Position numbers and translations under genes: made by a program. Below, piece by piece: positions 22,745 to 33,332 of a stretch of DNA of 64,000 nt. A model generated the notes under the pieces. The model was not told where the DNA came from, searched no databases, and saw only the letters and a list, made by a program, of their open reading frames with translations. How positions within the stretch are numbered: the stretch's first letter is position 1; every line of letters starts with the position of its first letter. This DNA is from Erythroxylum novogranatense (taxonomy: Eukaryota > Streptophyta > Magnoliopsida > Malpighiales > Erythroxylaceae). The stretch spans positions 1 through 64,000 of the forward strand of contig JAIWQS010000148.1 of the NCBI GenBank assembly GCA_029891385.1, written 5' to 3'.

Positions 22745-23045
22745 TGAAGTGAATCACACGTTAATATATTGAACAATAATATGATCAAGATACACAAGAA
22801 GGGGGGTTGAATTGTGATAAACTTTTCTTAATCCCCTTAAAAAATTACTTGTTCTTTCGAAAACTTATAAATAAATCAATTAAGTAACTAGTTTGAAAAA
22901 CTTTGTTAATTTTGAAGAATACGATATAAGTATTATGAGAGTAGAGAGAAGCACATCAGTTTATCCTGGTTCACCCCAAACCGTGGGCTACGTCCAGTCC
23001 TAAGATATCCTTCTGAGATTTCACTATCTCTGAATTGTTTACAAG
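22745..23045 (-). repeat. Sirevirus-2 3' LTR, distal piece
   Basis: Starts TGAAGTGAATCACACG and matches 46346-46650 almost base for base. It is interrupted at 23045 by chromovirus G2 after TTTACAAG; the LTR goes on at 38038. The uninterrupted sequence is preserved in the other LTR at 46631 (TTTACAAGTATTCTTC). Confidence 0.9.
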
Positions 23046-23395
23046 TGTTAGCCCTAAAATTTTTTAGGATTAATCATGATTAGATTAAATTGATTAAGTT
23101 AGATTAGCATTAATTAAGGTGTCATAAATTAATATATGATAGCATTAATGAGTTAGGTAAAGAATTTATGAAGTTAAATATGTTAGATGGACTTAGGTGA
23201 GTTAGGTGTAATTAATGTATTAATTGGGATTTGGGTCGAATGAAGTGAGAAAGAAGAGAATTTAATGCAATGGGCTTGAAGGAAAAGAGTTATTGGGCTT
23301 GAGTAAGTAAGGAGGAGAAATGAAAAGAAGAAGAAGAAAGAAGAAGGAAGTAAGTTGGGCTTAGGCTTATTGGGCTTAAGTAATTTAGAAAGGAG

Positions 23396-23404
23396 TATAT
23401 AAGG
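23396..23404 (+). promoter_or_regulatory. TATA box of the G2 5' LTR
   Basis: TATATAAGG, 350 bases from the LTR start, followed by the purine-rich leader and the GGTAAGT site at 23634. The 3' LTR has the same sequence at 31740-31748. Confidence 0.6.
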
Positions 23405-25120
23405 AAGGAGATAAGTGATTTTTGTAGGAAAAGAAGATAGAAAGCGAAATTTGGAGGAGAGGAAAGAAGAGTGTAAGTGAAAGGAGGAGGAAAAGGAGAA
23501 AGAAGAGGCTTGTTAGGGTTCGGCATTTCCATGAAAGTGAGTGGGTTTTGAAGAAATTCCAAGAAGAAAAGTGTGGAGGAGAGTCTAAGCTTCACTTTGA
23601 ACCAAGAAACCACTTGGTTGGTTAAGGATTTAAGGTAAGTTCTTGGTTTAAGGTTAAGTTTTTGTTTGGGTTTTGGTTAGAAAGATGAAGAATAAGATGG
23701 GTCTAGTGATTCTCTTATGAATTTCATGATTTAAATTTTAGGTATTTTCAATTTCTAAACCCTATGTTGATATGGGGTTATTTTCTTGTTATGCTTGAAG
23801 GAGGACAAGAAGAGGAGAAGAACAAGGAGAGGAACTTCCTTAGGTAAGTTTAAGCAAGGATAAAAGGTGGGTTTCATATTTATCTTTATGTATATAAGCT
23901 ACAAATGTAAATAAATGCATGACATTAATGAGCTTTGATCAACTTGGTTGTTGTATTAAATGTGTGTGATGGAATGATGAATGTGAGTGTATTAAATGCT
24001 TGATGATGATTGAAGCTGTCATGAAGAAACTTGTTGAATGAATATAATGAAAGGCATGAGCGATGTATGAAAAGATGATTTCAAAGAAACAATGAATTGG
24101 ATAAGAACAATCCAATTTCCTTGTATGATTCATGATTGCTATGTTATGTGGGTAAGGTATTGTCTAGAAGCATCACGTGCGTTGACCATGAAGCCTTCGC
24201 ATTTGCCGATTGTGGCATAGGATGATCCAACATTTTGGACTCCTAAAGATTTGCCCATATAGACTCATGAAATGAGACTATATGGTTGCGAAATAAGGAC
24301 TTACGAGCCATTTGATGTGTTTCATATGTGATTACATGAAAATGCAAGAATGATGAATGTTTGAATTGTGAGAAATTATGTTTGAGTATTGATGAACATT
24401 GCATGATGCATGTATTATGATTGTATTGAAAGATTGCTAAAAGTATGAATAACTAATAGGACTGCTTGATATATAAATATAAATGTGTTACCCGGAGGAA
24501 AGCTCGACCTAAAAATTTTCAGAAATGGCGGGATCAGGAGCAAGCTTAAAGGCATTTACTCAAGATTTTCTTTTGATTTTGTATTTGAAATGATTTTTGT
24601 AAAACAATGCTTTAGTTGCATTTGAGAAGATATCGTATTTTGAAACTTCATTGTAATTGGGCTTGAAATGCCACTAAAGCATGTATGAATATGACATGAT
24701 TTGATGAAGATGGAATGAATGAATTATGAAAGCAAAAATGTTCGGTTTTAATGTATTTTGAGAAATCCATGTATGTTTAAGACAATTGAATCATTGTTAT
24801 AGTTTGGATATGATAGATGATTAAGAGTGTGGCTGTTGCTTGAATGGTGTTTGAAGATACCTTAGGGTTTAATCATGTTATATGAGGTTGTATGATGAGT
24901 TTATGCGGTGGAAGTCTTAGAATTGAAAATTGGGTAGTTGCATTTTAAGGGGATGTCTGTCAAATTTTCCTAAAATTTGTGATACTTAGCCTCAATATTA
25001 TACCCTCTTGGTATGAATTAGATCGATGAGTCTTCATGAAGATTGTAGTAGGAGTTTAGAGTTTTCAAGGGTATATCGTTTGCTAAATTTGGAGTTGAGT
25101 CAAAGATATGATCCTTACTA

Positions 25121-25926
25121 AGCGAAGGAAGGAAATCGGAAGATAGAAATCGGAAGGAAGAAATCGAGAAGATAAAAGCGAAGGAAGGAAATCGGAAGAT
25201 AGAAATCAGAAGGAAGGAAATCAGAAGATAGAAAAGCGAAGATAGAAATCGGAAGATAGAAAAGCGAAGGAAGGAAATCGGAAGATGAAAAGCGAAGGAA
25301 GGAAATCGGAAGATAGAAATCGGAAGGAAGGAAATCGAGAAGATAAAAAGCGAAGGAAGGAAATCGAGGAAGAAGAAAAGCGAGAAAGAAGAAATCAGAA
25401 GATAGAAATCAGAAGGAAGGAAATCGGAAGATAGAAAAGCGAAGGAAGGAAATCGGAAGATAGAAATCGGAAGGAAGAAATCGGAAGATAGAAATCGGAA
25501 GGAAGAAATCGGAAGATAGAAAAGCGAAGGAAGGAAATCGGAAGATAGAAATCAAAGGAAGAAATCAGAAGATAAAAAGCGAGAAGGAAGGAAATCAGAA
25601 GATAGAAATCAGAAGGAAGAAATCGGAAGATAGAAAAGCGGAAGATAGAAATCGAAGAAGATAAGCGAAGGAAGGAAATCAGAAGATAGAAAAGCAGAAG
25701 GAAGGAAATCAGAAGATAGAAATCAGAAGGAAGGAAATCAGAAGATAGAAAAGCAGAAGGAAGGAAATCAGAAGATAGAAATCAGAAGGAAGGAAATCAG
25801 AAGATAGAAATCAGAAGGAAGGAAATCAGAAGATAGAAAAGTAGAAGGAAGGAAAGCAGAAGATAGAAACCAGATGATAGAAATCAGACGATAGAAAACC
25901 AGATGATGGAAATCAGACGATGGAAA
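25121..25926 (+). repeat. Purine-rich tandem array in G2 5' LTR
   Basis: About 0.8 kb of units near 29-30 bases, built from GAAGGAAGGAAATCAG joined to AAGATAGAAATCAG or AAGATAGAAAAGCAG. It is roughly 90% purine on this strand. The units at 25660-25860 read CAG uniformly, while others read CGG, CGAG or CG at the same place. The array ends with diverged CAGATGATAGAAA units. The same array is in the 3' LTR. Confidence 0.9.
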
Positions 25927-26636
25927 AATAGGACGCTGCAGAATGTAGGAGATAGAATCAGCCTTTGTAGTCTTCATAAGAGTTGTAGATCTAGATGTCT
26001 ACTTTCATATGGTGAAAGAACAAAAACATTTGGAGCTATAGATTAAAAGTTATAGCAATCGCGCCAAAAGAGTTTCGATTCGATTTTGGAAGTGAGCATG
26101 GTCCTTTGTTTTGGGCATATTTCCCTCATACGACCTCCAAATGAGTTGAGGCTTAAACCATTGGATTTTTAAGACACATATCTTTCACTCCATAAAATCT
26201 GGTATCAATTGGAGTTAAATTGAGAAAGTTTGTTCTAAAACAAGTGAAAGGTCAGTTAAGAGGGCATGTTTCGGGTATGAACTCTCTTAGGTTTTTGGAG
26301 TGTATCTTGAGTATATGACTCCGATTAAGATGATTCTTGTTTCAGGGAGAACTTGAGACATAAAGCTACAAATTATATGAATAAGTCAACCCATGATTTT
26401 GTGTATACATGGTGTGTGCTTGCCACGAAGGTGGAGTTACAATTAAGAATCTGCAAGATTATAAGCGCAGAGTTTGGGGGACGAAAGTTGGGCTCCAAAA
26501 GCAGGTTCAGCGTCTATGGTACTATAGTAAGAGTAAGAGTGTCAAGTTTAAGGTCTCAACAAGGCAAGTGTCTGGGGATGGGCTCCACTCGGGCTCACAT
26601 CCGGGACGATCGGCTCAGGATCGGGGTCGACATACG

Positions 26637-26648
26637 TGGTATCGAGCG
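26637..26648 (+). other. G2 primer-binding site
   Basis: TGGTATCGAGCG four bases after the LTR end. It matches the initiator Met tRNA complement (TGGTATCAGAGC) except for one missing A. Confidence 0.8.
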
Positions 26649-26842
26649 AAAGCAGGGTTTAGGGTTTCTAGGAACCTTAGTGGGATGTCTAAGGGTCAAG
26701 TCAGCATGCATTTTCCTACATGAATTATGTGAAGTATGTGCCTTGTTTTAAATGCATAACATGCAACATTGTTTTCAAATGAGTGAATTGAATTTGTTTT
26801 ATGTGAACTAAAGATTTTCTTGATTTTTTTAATTGAAGAGTA

Positions 26843-28080
26843 ATGCAGCCTCGAAAGAGAACTCGAGGGCTCAATCTCTACTGACTCTCGTTGCGGAAAT
26901 GCGGATGAGTCGTATGTTCCGAGGATCGAGGACCATTCTGTTTCGATTCCGATGCACCAAGTGTGCAAGCATGAGCCGCCTCCACCTCCTCCTCCTCAGT
27001 GAACCTATGGATCCCAGTTCTTCGAGGCATTCGCCGAGCTTTCACTTATGCCATGGGCCAAGGAAGACAGACTCAAGTACCATTGATGAAAAGCGGGCGT
27101 ATGATAAGCTCAGAAAGTATGGGCGATTGACTTCAGCGGGACCACTAATCCAGGAAGGTGAAGCATGGTGAAGAGGACCGAGAGGGTCTAAATCGGATGA
27201 AGTCTGATGATGATGAGAAGCTCGATTATGCGATCGACTACTTGAGGGGATGCCTTTGCCTTTGGTGGAATCGATGCCATGATCGGAAGTACCTCCGTCT
27301 TGATATGGAGGAATTCTAGGGCCTTCGGAGAAAGTACTTCTCGATGGTCTACATGCGGGATAAGGCGGGAATTTTAAATCTCGCTCGAGGGGAGTTGAGT
27401 GTGGCGAGTCTGAATTGAAGTTCACTCGGTTATCACGGTATCTGCCAATATCGTGTGCAAGCTGAAGAAAACAAATGCCAGAAATTTGAGGTGGATTACA
27501 CCTAGGGATCGAGAAAAGTGGTGATCCTGACTTTCGTGATTACCGGCATTTGGTGGATCTTTGCTCTTATTGAGAAATTTGAGAACATCAAAATTTGAAG
27601 TGACTAAGAAGAGGAAGAACGGAAGCGACTCTCGAGAAAAGGCATGAGTGCTCGGCTGCTAGGAGCATTAGAACTCGATATCTGTGAGTGGTGTGGGTAG
27701 TAGTGGCCCCTAAGAGTAAGCGACCTAGGGCTACTCTGGTCTGCAAGCTTCGGTCTGCAAGTCCAGGATGGACGGTAGAGAATCTCCGTGTGATCTTGTG
27801 GGAGATTTCTGAGAATGTCTGCTGAAGATAGGAGCATGTTTGGTTTGTGGCCAAAGGGGCACCGAATCAAGGATTGTCCCAGGCGGTCAGGCGAGGAAGG
27901 TCTCGATCTCGAGCCCCAAGAAGAAGCGAAAGCAGTGGCATCTCGGCGATTACATGGTGTGGGCGATTCGAGGAAGCTGCAAGGAAGGCATATCCGTGAG
28001 GGAGACCTAGAAGGGCAGTCGGGCACCGGCTCGAGTCTTTTCCATGACCGGGGAAGAAGCTTGGCGCTCAGGAAGTAGTG
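26843..28080 (+). pseudogene. gag: G2 gag
   Basis: Starts at ATG 26843 (MQPRKRTRGLN, compare MSPRRRTRG in G1). In several frames it reads KLRKYGRLTSAGP, DRMKSDDDEKLDYAI, LWW, RKYFSMVYMRDK, LSVASL and KCQKFE. It ends with an intact CCHC knuckle CLVCGQRGHRIKDC at about 27835-27876. Unlike G1 it keeps the middle of the capsid. Frameshifts and stops are frequent. It lies between PBS and protease, as in a normal element. Confidence 0.78.
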
Positions 28081-28084
28081 TGGG

Positions 28085-28350
28085 TATGGCTATGCTATTC
28101 GACTCTCATTTATGTGTTGATTGATCTGGCTCCACCCATTCATTTGTATCTGCAAGTATGAATATGCATGTTGTGTGTCTGAGGTTATGGACAATTTTAC
28201 GGTTGTTAGTACTCCTTTAGGGGTAAGGTGGTGATTAGTATGATCTATAAAATTGTGAGCTCGATGTCGTGTGCTAGGCTGGTAGTAGATCTACTACCTC
28301 TAGACCTTGAGGTTGGATGTCATTTTGGGGATGGATGTCATGGAAGTATA
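28085..28350 (+). pseudogene. pol: G2 aspartic protease
   Basis: Reads VLIDSGSTHSFVSASM around 28110-28165 after allowing for a stop and a one-base change, and LDVILGMDVM near 28313-28342. These are the catalytic and flap-side motifs of the gypsy protease, as in G1 at 8250-8490. The frame is broken. Confidence 0.75.
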
Positions 28351-28559
28351 AAGTGAAGCTAGATTGTAGTTTGAAAGAAGTAGAGTTTGATCAGGCATGA
28401 TGATCGAAAGTGGTTTCAAGGGGACGAGGAAGCGCGGTCTGGGGATCATTTCGGCTATGTTAGTGACAATATGATGAGTCGAGGGTGTGAGGCCTTTTGG
28501 CGCATGTAGTGGATTGAAGTGAATGTGGGCAGATTAGAAGATTATCGGGTTGTGAGGGT

Positions 28560-29440
28560 TTCTGATGTATTCCCGGAAGAATTACGGGGTTGCTGCCGGT
28601 GAGAAATTGAGTTGAAATTGACTTGATTCCGGAGCAGCGCAATCTCATACCACCTTATAGAATGGCTCCATTTGAATTGAGAGAACTCGAGGAGCAATTG
28701 CAGGAATTGTTGGAGAAAGCGGTTCATCGGGCCGAGTTCTTCACCTTGGGGAGCTCGGTCTGTTTGTTAAGAAGAAGGATGGAGCGTGGAGGATGTGCAT
28801 AGACTATAGAAGGCTTAACAAGATGGCGATTGAACAAGTATCCGTTGCCACGGATAGATGATTTATTTGATCATTCTGAGGGGAGCAGGTCTTTTGAAGA
28901 TTGACTTAAGATCGGGATATCATCGACTCGAATCGAGAGTCGATGTAAGTAAGACAACTTCGGGACCGTTCACAGACCTTTATGAATTTAGGGTCATGCC
29001 GCGGATTGACCAATGCCCGGTGCCTTCATGGATCGATGAATAGGGTGTTTAATGAATTCTTAGATCAGTTGGTCATTGTGTTCATTGATGACATTCGGTC
29101 TATTCTAAGGATGAAGGAGGCATGAGCGACATCTCGAGATTGTATTGCGAGAGATTGAGAGGCGGGGGGCTGTATGCCAAATTCGATGAAGTGTGAGTTT
29201 GGCTGCGTGAAGTAGTTTTCCTTGGACATGTGATTTCCGGCAAAGTTCATGTTGATCAGGAAAGTAGAAGCTATGGTGAATTGGCAAGAGCCTAAGGCGA
29301 TGAAAGAGGTAGAAGCTTCCTAGGCTTGGCGGGTTATTATAGGAGATTTGTAGAAGGATTTTCAATGATAGGCGCCCTATGACTAAGCTATAAGAAAGAA
29401 TCAGTGGTTCATATGGGTGAGGAATGTCGGAAGAGCTTTG
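28560..29440 (+). pseudogene. pol: G2 reverse transcriptase
   Basis: In order: PEELRG, YRMAPFELRELEEQLQELLE, HRASSSPWG, KKDG, the first catalytic region [13 protein letters not shown] (near 28900), YEFRVMP, the active-site region FIDDI (near 29081-29096) with YSKDE, LYAKF and VVFLGHVIS. G2 lost its ILVYSK context by deletion. Frameshifts occur about every 100 bases. This is the uninterrupted counterpart of the G1 RT. Confidence 0.8.
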
Positions 29441-29880
29441 AGGAGCTCGAAGCAGTTGACAAGTGCTCAGTATTGGTTTTGCCAATGGAGACCGGGGTAT
29501 CTGATTGTCTGATGATGCTTGAGGAAGGGTTTAGGATGTGTCTTGATGCGAGAATGACAAAGTGATAGCTTATGCTTCACGGCGGTTGAAGCCATATGAG
29601 TTGAATTATCAAACTCATGACTTGGAGTTAGCGGTAATTTTGCCCTAAAGATTTGGAACACTACTTGTATGGGATTGAGACAAGGGTCTTCACGGACCAC
29701 AAAAGTCTTAAGTACATTATGAGTGAAAGAGTTGAACTTAAGCGAGGCGATGGTTGGAGTTGCTCAAGGACTATGACACGATGATAGAGTATCATCGAGG
29801 CAAGGCGAATGTAGTGGCGGATGCTTTGGCGGAAGTCATCCATAGCTTATGTGCAATCGGTTTACTTGCCTCTGTTGGAG
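29441..29880 (+). pseudogene. pol: G2 RNase H
   Basis: Reads [30 protein letters not shown], then YGIETRVFTDHKSLKY at about 29670-29715 and KDYD, EYHRGKANVVADAL at 29775-29830. All are in family order but in changing frames. The domain degrades the RNA strand of the cDNA hybrid. Confidence 0.75.
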
Positions 29881-29899
29881 CAGATGGCCAAGTTGAAGA

Positions 29900-31110
29900 T
29901 CGATTTAAAGCATAATGAATCGAGATGGTGTTATTGCTCGATTGAGTGAGACTATCCTTAGGGAGAAGGTCGAGGAGTTGCGAGGCGAGGATCTGAAATT
30001 AAGTAAGTTGAGAGATGAAATTCAACATAGTAGCGGTCGAGAAGTGCAAGTAAGGGATGATGGGCTAATGGTAGTCGGAAGCAGGTTGTGTATTCCAAAT
30101 GATAAAGCGATTAAGGATGAAATCATGGATGAGGCACACAATCGCCTTATTCCATGCACCAGCGACACAGAATGTCTGAGATTTGAAGGAACATTTACGG
30201 TGGAAAGGCATGAAGAGGGCGTGGCTGAATATGTGGCGGATGTCTAGTGTGTGGCGGTCAAGGCTGAACACCGGGCACCTTGAGGCATGCTAAGGCCATT
30301 GTCCATTCTGAATGGAAGTGGCAAAGGATCACGATGGATTTTATGATGGGTTTGCCTAGGACGTGAAGCATGATGCCATTTGGGTTATAGTTGATCGGTT
30401 AACCAAGTCAGCCCATTTACGGCGGTCAAGCAAATAGATTCATTGCAAGTCTTAGCGGAAGTATATTGATGAAGTGGTAAGGTTGCATGGAGTTCGGATT
30501 CTATAATATCAGGCGAGGATCCACGATTCACATCGAGATTTTGGGAAATCTGCGGGAGGCATTAGGAACTAGGCTGAATTTTAGTGCGGCGTTTCATCTT
30601 GAGACGGATGGTCGATCGAGAGGACAATCAGGACTCTAGAGGGATGCTTAGAGCATATGTCATGGACTTGAGAGGAGCATGGGATGATCATTTGCCGTTG
30701 GTGAATTTGCTTACAACAATTCGTACCATTCGAGCATCTGAGATGGCTCCTTATGAAGCCCTTTATGGCGAAGATGCGGGACTCCGATATCTTTGGGATG
30801 AGGAAGGTGAGAGGAAGCTAGTGGGACGAGTTGGTCGAGATGACGATTGAGAAAGTGGAGGTAATCAAGCAGCGACTTAAGGCCGCCGGGGCAGAATGAA
30901 AAGCTATGCGATGCTATGAGAAAAGAAATGGAATATCACGATGGGTGACAAGGTGTTCCTCGAGCGTCTCCATGGAAGGAGTTATGAGATTGATGAAGGG
31001 AAGTTAAGCCCTCGGTATGTGGGTCCGTATGAAGTATTGGAAGGATTGGGCGTTGGCCTATAGGTTAACATTATCGTCGAATTATCGCATGATTAATGAT
31101 GTGTTCCATG
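29900..31110 (+). pseudogene. pol: G2 integrase
   Basis: Homologous along its length to the open integrase of G1. HHCC region: DEAHN and the CLVC motif reduced to CVA. Catalytic Asp in MDFMMGLPR near 30335 and Glu in the DGRSRGQSGL stretch near 30605-30640 (frame-shifted). The second Asp region (30515) is scrambled, reading QARIHDSH. The GPY motif is at 31020 (VGPYEVLEGLG). Frameshifts and small deletions are dense. It cannot encode an active enzyme as written. Confidence 0.78.
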
Positions 31111-31149
31111 TCTCGATCTTTGAGAGAGCGGATCAGATCTTTCTCATCA

Positions 31150-31375
31150 TTCGGACCTCGGAAGTTCGGTGGCGATGATTTGAGTTATGAAGAAAGACTG
31201 TGGCAAATCTGGATAGCAAGGATAAGATCCTCGAGGAACAAGACAATCGAAGCTAGTCGAGGTCTGTGGAGGAATCATGCAGATGAAGAAGCGGCGTGGG
31301 AACCTTTGGATGCGATGAAGGAGAAGTATCCACACCTCTTGATGACTCGGGTAGAATTTAGAGGGCGAAATTTCT
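31150..31375 (+). pseudogene. pol: G2 chromodomain and pol C-terminus
   Basis: Reads DDLSYEERLW.IWIARIRSS, then GLWRNHADEEAAWEPLDAM and KEKYPHLL, ending FRGRNFL near the PPT. It matches the G1 chromodomain (EEATWEP, YPYLF). This is a Tekay-type C-terminal chromodomain in an open 112-codon frame that starts upstream, out of frame with the integrase. Confidence 0.82.
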
Positions 31376-31376
31376 T

Positions 31377-31387
31377 AAGGGGAGAAA
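31377..31387 (+). other. G2 polypurine tract
   Basis: AAGGGGAGAAA immediately before the 3' LTR start TGTTAGCCCC. Confidence 0.85.
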
Positions 31388-33332
31388 TGTTAGCCCCAAA
31401 ATTTTTAGGATTAATCATGATTAGATTAAATTGATTAAGTTAGATTAGCATTAATTAAGGTGTCATAAATTAATATATGATAGCATTAATGAGTTAGGTG
31501 AAGAATTTATGAAGTTAAATATGTTAGTTGGACTTAGGTGAGTTAGGTGTAATTAATGTATTAATTGGGCTTTGGGTCGAAATGAAGTGAGAAAGAAGAG
31601 AGAATTTAATGCAATGGGCTTGAAGGAAAAGAGTTAGTGGGCTTGAGTAAGTAAGGAGGAGAAATGAAAAGAAGAAGAAGAAAGAAGAAGGAAGTAAGTT
31701 GGGCTTAGGCTTATTGGGCTTAAGTAATTTAGAAAGGAGTATATAAGGAAGGAGATAAGTGATTTTGTAGGAAAAGAAGATAGAAACGAAATTTGGAGGA
31801 GAGGAAAGAAGAGTGTCGTGAAAGGAGGGAGGAAAAGGAGAAAGAAGAGGCTTGTTGGGGTTTGGCATTTCCATGAAAGTGAGTGGGTTTTTGAACAAAG
31901 TCGAGAAGAAAAAGTGTGGAGGAGAGTCTAAGCTTCACTTTGAACAAGAAACCACTTGGTTGGATAAGGATTTAAGGTAAGTTCTTGGTTTAAGGTTAAG
32001 TTTTGTTTGGGTTTTGGTTAGAAAGATGAAGAATAAGATGGGTCTAGTGATTCTCTTATGAATTTCATGATTTAGATTTTAGGTATTTTCAATTTCTAAA
32101 CCTATGTTGATATGGGGTTATTTTCTTGTTATGCTTGAAGGAGGACAAGAAAGAGGAGAAGAACAAGGAGAGGAACTTCCTTAGGCAAGTTTAAGCAAGG
32201 ATAAAAGGTGAGTTTCATATTTATCTTTATGTATATAAGCTACAAATGTAAATAAATGCATGACATTAATGAGCTTTGATCAACTTGGTTGTTGTATTAA
32301 ATGTGTGTGATGGAATGATGAATGTGAGTGTATTAAATGCTTGATGATGATTGAAGCTGTCATGAAGAAACTTGTTGAATGAATATAATGAAAGGCATGA
32401 GCGATGTATGAAAGATGATTTCAAAGAAACAATGAATTGGATAAAACAGTCGATTTCCTTGTATGATTCATGATTGCTATGTTATGTGGGTAAGGTATTG
32501 TCTGAAGCATCACGTGTGCGTTGACCATGAAGCCTTAGCATTTGCCCGATTGTGGCATAAGATGATCAACATTTTGAACTCTAAAGATTTGCCCATATAG
32601 ACTCATGAAATGAGACTATATGGTTACCAGAAATAAGGACTTAAAGAGCCATTTGATGTGTTTCATATGTGATTACATGAAAATGCAAGAATGATGAATG
32701 TTTGAATTGTGAGAAATTATGTTTGAGTATTGATGAACATTGCATGATGCATGTATTATGATTGTATTGAAAGATTGCTAAAAGTATGAATAACTAATAG
32801 GACTGCTTGATATATAAATATAAATGTATTTACCGGAGATGGCTCGACCCTAAAAATTTTCGAGGAAATGGCGGGATCCAGGAAGCGAGCTTAAAGGCAT
32901 TTACTCGAAGATTTTCTTTTGATTTTGTATTTGAAATGATTTTGTAAAACAAAGCTTTAGTTGCATTTGAGAAGATATAGTATTTTGAAACTTCATTGTA
33001 ATTGGGCTTGAAATGCCCTAAAGCATTATATGAATATGACATGATTTGATGAAGATGGAATGAATGAATTATGAAAGCAAAATGTTAGTTTTAATGTATT
33101 TTGAGAAATCCATGTATGTTTAAGACAATTGAATCATTGTTATAGTTTGGATATGATAGATGATTAAGAGTGTGGCTGTTGCTTGAATGGTGTTTGAAGA
33201 TACCTTAGGGTTTAATCATGTTATATGAGGTTGTATGATGAGTTTATGCGGTGGAAGTCTTAGAATTGAAAATTGGGTAGTTGCATTTTAAAGGGGATGT
33301 CTTGTCAAATTTTCCTAAAATTTAATGATATA

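Larger units (their letters stand above)
23046..26632 (+). repeat. G2 5' LTR
   Basis: 3.59 kb, from TGTTAGCCCT to GGGGTCGACA before the PBS. It carries a TATA box (23396-23404), GGTAAGT at 23634-23640 and 23843-23849, a GGTGGGT block at 23866, and the purine-rich array at 25121-25926. The first 150 bases differ from the 3' LTR at about four positions. ORFs within it (for example 26353-26751) also occur in the 3' LTR and show no domain. Confidence 0.9.

Noticed and set aside
23290..23613. 107-codon minus-strand ORF rich in Leu, Ser and Phe, also at 31524-31898
   Set aside because: It is the antisense of the purine-rich leader in both G2 LTRs. The membrane-like composition comes from the pyrimidine-rich antisense strand.
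26353..26751. 132-codon + strand ORF, with a near copy at 37755-38129
   Set aside because: Both lie at the end of the G2 LTRs and start identically because the LTRs are copies. They show no domain and run across the LTR edge, so they are chance ORFs.
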